NCBI GenBank assembly: GCA_026710525.1
Contig: JAPOQT010000160.1
Span: 1-9,545 of the forward strand
Direction: 5' to 3'
DNA from: Pseudomonadota bacterium
Lineage (GTDB): Bacteria > Bdellovibrionota_B > Oligoflexia > Oligoflexales > Bin106
Length of the DNA: 9,545 nt
In this document: positions 6,638-9,545 of the stretch, one piece after another
Layout of the letters: each line of letters opens with the position of its first letter
Position numbering within the stretch: the first letter of the stretch is position 1
The notes under the pieces: model-generated
Told to the model about the DNA's origin: nothing
Databases searched by the model: none
Seen by the model: only the letters and a program-made list of their open reading frames with translations
Program-made: the position numbers and the translations under genes

Positions 6638-8512
6638 ATGGCAAACAAACACCCATTGATTTCGGATGTGGCGACTACTGTGTTATTAGCGGTGCTAACA
6701 ATTAGCGTGACTATTGGACTATTAGGATGTGGTCTTGATGAACAGGAAGATATCACGGGTGATCAAACAGTTCCTATCACCCTGAACACGGATCAAGGAT
6801 CAGCCTCTTCAGAACAAGTTTATCTCGTTGCTTTTAAAGGAAAACAGCCTCACATATTGCAGGCTTTTTCCCAGTCATGGCAAAGTTTAAGGCAGCAATT
6901 CATGAAGGATATTTTGAGTTATCTCTCACCAATAGCTGCGTTAGAAGCCACTGATGTCGGTTATCTTAGCTCATTTCCCTTATACTCCCAGCCATTATCT
7001 GCGAAGAGAGCTAGTCGCATGGGAATTGGTAGTGAGCTCGCTGGTGTTAATCAGCCACAAGGGCGATCATGGCACAGCTCGAACCAGGTAATTCTCAGTA
7101 GAGTAAAGTTTCATAGTTTGGCTACAGCTAAGAGGGTTCTCAATCAACTATATCAACAAGGTAAGATTTGGTATGCAGAGCCAGATTATAAAAGATCTTT
7201 GAGTAGTATAACTGATATTGCTCGCCAGTATAAAGCTGCGTCAACAGCTATTTATCATATTAATATGATTAATCTTGCTTCGGCTTTAGATGATATAGCG
7301 CAACTGGGTGCGGGGGAGCATCAGCGGATTAAAAGGAAACGACCGATTATTGCCGTGCTCGATTCGGGAGTGGATGTTTATCATCCAGCTCTCAAGAATC
7401 AAATCATCGATCTCACAAAAGACAGTTGGGTTGATGCCCGAGCGTGCCCTGGAGATCGTTTTGGTTGCGATACTTCCCAGGGGCTTTCGAAAGAACTGAT
7501 TGGTACTGGTCGCGTTTATCCAATAGGCACATCAAAACACGGGGAAAGTTGTTCAGGGAGCCGGCGACTAGTTCAACCGGTGAGACAGATCAAATTACAT
7601 AAATATTGCCGGCATGGCACTCTTGTGGCTGGTCTTGCTGCTGGTAACTCGCGTTTAGTGTACGGTGCTTGTCCATTTTGTCAGATTCTACCAGTCAAGA
7701 TTGTTGATGCGAATTTGGATATTTTTGATAGCTCTATTATTCGGGGGTTAGAGTATTTATCCCTGGTGAAATTAAAGGATAACAGAACGGTGAGGGTAGT
7801 GAATGTATCTTTGGGTAAGAGCTCAAAGTCAATTAGCGTATCTCATCTGATGCGTCGTTTATCAATTCAACATAATATTCTGTTTGTGGCTGCTGCTGGC
7901 AACGACAATACCATGATTCGAGAGTTTCCAGGGTCATTGCAAGAAGTGCTGGGTGTGACTGCTATTGATGGCTCAGGTAAGAAGTTTTTCTATGGTAATT
8001 ATGGTCATTGGATTAGTATATCAGCACCAGGCTCCCATATGCTCTCAAGTGCACCTGGTGGTGAGGTGGAGATCGATCACGGCACTTCCTTAGCCACACC
8101 TTTGGTCGCGGGGGTAGCAGGTCTTGTGTTAGCGACATCTCCCAAAGACCTATCAAGTTTTGAGTTAAAGACCATATTAGAGAAAACAGCCAACTCATCC
8201 AAGTTGTATGCGTTAAATGAAGAGTACACCCAGAAACAGGTCGTCATGGGGGGTAAAAAAGGTTCCTTAGGTTGGGGTGTGATTGACGCACAGTCAGCGA
8301 TTAAATATGTGCAAAAAGAATCCCTCGGAGAGGTTACTGACCATAAGCGTAAGGTTAGGTTCCCAGGTTGTGCTAGTTTAGGGTTTGGCCCCTCTTCAGG
8401 CAATCCGTGGGATGGCTGGCCTTGGTTTCTCGTGTGTTGTCTTGCTATGGTTATTGGTTTAGTCTGTTTATCTATGAAAGGTCATGATGGTTTTAGACGT
8501 TATCACCTGTAA
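6638..8512 (+). CDS. Subtilisin-family (S8) serine protease, lipoprotein with C-terminal membrane tail
   Basis: This 624-residue protein begins with a hydrophobic segment (11-29) and the lipobox LLGC (Cys31), so it is a likely lipoprotein. Residues 60-185 look like an I9-type inhibitory prodomain ending IWYAEPDY. The S8 catalytic domain has Asp242 (VLDSG), His326 (RHGT), the oxyanion Asn422 (AAAGN) and Ser484 (HGTSLATP), so it should be active after prodomain removal. The Asp-to-His distance is 84 residues against 32 in subtilisin. The insert carries Cys270, Cys277, Cys305 and Cys324, and a CPFC pair follows at 345-348. The C-terminus has GCASLGF (Cys578), a WDGWPWF stretch, a membrane segment at about 596-613 and a basic end (KGHDGFRRYHL). 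This resembles protein-sorting tails in layout only. GAAGGA lies 11 nt before the ATG, a long spacing. It is expected at the cell envelope or surface. Confidence 0.88.
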   Translation: MANKHPLISDVATTVLLAVLTISVTIGLLGCGLDEQEDITGDQTVPITLNTDQGSASSEQVYLVAFKGKQPHILQAFSQSWQSLRQQFMKDILSYLSPIAALEATDVGYLSSFPLYSQPLSAKRASRMGIGSELAGVNQPQGRSWHSSNQVILSRVKFHSLATAKRVLNQLYQQGKIWYAEPDYKRSLSSITDIARQYKAASTAIYHINMINLASALDDIAQLGAGEHQRIKRKRPIIAVLDSGVDVYHPALKNQIIDLTKDSWVDARACPGDRFGCDTSQGLSKELIGTGRVYPIGTSKHGESCSGSRRLVQPVRQIKLHKYCRHGTLVAGLAAGNSRLVYGACPFCQILPVKIVDANLDIFDSSIIRGLEYLSLVKLKDNRTVRVVNVSLGKSSKSISVSHLMRRLSIQHNILFVAAAGNDNTMIREFPGSLQEVLGVTAIDGSGKKFFYGNYGHWISISAPGSHMLSSAPGGEVEIDHGTSLATPLVAGVAGLVLATSPKDLSSFELKTILEKTANSSKLYALNEEYTQKQVVMGGKKGSLGWGVIDAQSAIKYVQKESLGEVTDHKRKVRFPGCASLGFGPSSGNPWDGWPWFLVCCLAMVIGLVCLSMKGHDGFRRYHL

Positions 8513-8717
8513 AAAGGTAGTGTTAGATTAAGGTTAACACAGTGCCTCATAAAAGTAGTTACGAGAGACTGAGTATGAAAAAATTTAATATAATTATTTA
8601 AAAAAATAAAAACAGTGGATTTCCTTTTAATTTCTTGATATACATAAGTGGTGACCTCGAGGCTCATTGCTTGTGCGTTCGGGGGAGTTCTAATGTTTAA
8701 TTGAGAGGAGATTTACG
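8513..8717. other. Intergenic region with AT-rich tract
   Basis: The 205-bp gap holds a weak stem GTGTTA/TAACAC (8520-8540) with no following T-run. It also holds a very AT-rich tract at about 8578-8636 containing TATAAT at 8589-8594 and an A7 run. No well-spaced -35 was found. Purine-rich AGAGGAG at 8704-8710 is the ribosome site of the next gene. The tract may hold that gene's promoter, but I cannot place it with confidence. Confidence 0.4.
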
Positions 8718-9368
8718 ATGCCTTTTATTTACCGCCGATACCCCTTCCTATCTCACGTTCTTGTTTCACTGAGCGTATTGATGATAGGTGCGCCAAGTGC
8801 TTTTTCTACCGACAATTCTTCACTGGCTAATGGTTCGATGAAGAGCTTATTAAATTACGTTGAGATAGCGGATGATTATCTATCATATATTGATGAATCA
8901 TTTGCCAGAGCAGAAATCCATTTTGTCTCTAACGCTAGTTCTAGTACTGATAGCGAATCAGTACTTTATCTCGTTCTCAAAGACAAGGATGATGAGACTC
9001 TGAGTTCTTACTATTTAGGTCACTGTCAATTGACGAGTTTCGCAGATTTAGCTTTAGCGAGTGTAACGGATACGACAGAAGTTGTTTGTAGCACACGCCA
9101 GGCAACCAGGTTAGCCATTAGTCGCATAAGTAGTGATCCTCCGGAGTTATTTTCAGGCGGACCAGTTCCCATTTTGTCAGGTTGTGAGTCTTATAGTTAT
9201 TACAGCAAACGTGATGTTAGACCCCAAATAGAAATCTCCAAACATAGTTTTCAGTTATTTGTTGAGGATAACCTAGCTATAGCAGCATCATTCTTTAGAG
9301 AAAGAATAATACCTGAAGATACTCATCTATCATTGCCACTAACAACGATGTGTCATATTAATCGTTAA
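8718..9368 (+). CDS. Small secreted four-cysteine protein, unknown function
   Basis: This 216-residue protein has a signal peptide: basic residues RR at 6-7, a hydrophobic core at about 11-23, and a likely cleavage near residues 28-30 (APSAFS). The mature part has exactly four cysteines, Cys103, Cys124, Cys156 and Cys212, consistent with two disulfide bonds in the periplasm or outside. It also has a Ser/Asp-rich stretch at 71-81. I recognise no family, catalytic motif or membrane segment. The start is supported by AGAGGAG with 7-nt spacing. It lies 205 bp after the protease gene on the same strand and could be transcribed separately. A role as substrate or partner of the protease is conceivable only from position; nothing in the sequence shows it. 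Confidence 0.7.
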   Translation: MPFIYRRYPFLSHVLVSLSVLMIGAPSAFSTDNSSLANGSMKSLLNYVEIADDYLSYIDESFARAEIHFVSNASSSTDSESVLYLVLKDKDDETLSSYYLGHCQLTSFADLALASVTDTTEVVCSTRQATRLAISRISSDPPELFSGGPVPILSGCESYSYYSKRDVRPQIEISKHSFQLFVEDNLAIAASFFRERIIPEDTHLSLPLTTMCHINR

Positions 9369-9410
9369 TTAGCGGTGGATCATGTTTGATGATTTGAGCG
9401 TTCTGTGATC

Positions 9411-9451
9411 GGAGGTGTCTCCAAAGTAAGAGGAGCCGTGGAGACGCCTCT
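9411..9451 (+). terminator. Stem-loop, possible terminator after the secreted protein gene
   Basis: GGAGGTGTCTCC at 9411-9422 pairs with GGAGACGCCTCT at 9440-9451 over 12 positions, two of them G-T, around a 17-nt loop. A modest T-rich stretch (CTATTTCTATTC) follows. The long loop and interrupted T-tract make it a weak intrinsic terminator. It lies 43 bp after the stop codon. Nothing firm is seen from 9452 to the window end. Confidence 0.5.
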
Positions 9452-9545
9452 CTATTTCTATTCAATTAATATTTACATTGAGCCGATAGGCGACATGGTG
9501 CTTTGGTGTTACCAGTTTCAGGCTTGGTTAAGTATTTAAAAATAG

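Noticed and set aside
8013..8403. Minus-strand frames within the 3' part of the protease gene
   Set aside because: They lie opposite the catalytic Ser motif and tail of a well-supported protease.
8575..8601. Eight-codon frame MKKFNIII in the gap before the secreted protein gene
   Set aside because: Too short, in an AT-rich tract, and without a convincing ribosome site.
9466..9543. Minus-strand frame open from near the window edge to a TAA, possibly the end of a convergent gene
   Set aside because: Only 25 codons are visible, which is expected by chance fairly often, and no family is recognisable. It should be rechecked if flanking sequence is available.

Overview
The window looks like chromosomal DNA from a Gram-negative bacterium. 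Three products have export signals: a periplasmic beta-propeller, a lipoprotein protease and a small secreted protein. Shine-Dalgarno sites are of ordinary purine-rich type, and composition is moderately AT-rich. I cannot fix the taxon. The family mix (surface subtilase, App1-like HAD protein, rare SAHase relatives) would fit Bdellovibrionota or another deltaproteobacteria-like group, but this is a weak guess. No mobile element, CRISPR array, tRNA or rRNA was seen.

Layout: (1) Positions 1-191 hold the 3' end of an upstream gene. Its frame is linked to a short second frame by an ATGA overlap and by a G7T6 run that could cause a -1 frameshift. (2) Positions 188-1408 (+) encode a secreted PQQ-type beta-propeller, joined to the upstream frame by another ATGA overlap. 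(3) Positions 5031-1420 (-) form a three-gene operon: a protein with a CxxC...CxxC zinc ribbon, then two tandem, divergent relatives of S-adenosylhomocysteine hydrolase (SAHase) that have lost catalytic residues. The last of these converges on the propeller gene with only 11 bp between stop codons. (4) Positions 5032-5325 are a divergent regulatory region with an extended -10 promoter for the minus operon and a 9-bp inverted repeat in its leader. (5) Positions 5326-6483 (+) encode an App1-like (DUF2183-type) HAD phosphatase-domain protein. (6) Positions 6638-8512 (+) encode a subtilisin-family (S8) protease with an N-terminal lipobox and a C-terminal Cys/Trp-rich membrane tail. (7) Positions 8718-9368 (+) encode a small secreted four-cysteine protein, followed by a stem-loop that may be a terminator.

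The strongest candidate for something undescribed is the minus-strand operon. Two SAHase-fold proteins, one with an intact NAD-binding glycine motif and one with a degenerate motif, are co-transcribed with a zinc-ribbon protein. By layout this suggests a regulatory or sensing pseudoenzyme pair rather than a methyl-cycle enzyme. The second is the protease, which appears anchored at both ends and has a cysteine-bearing insertion between its catalytic Asp and His.
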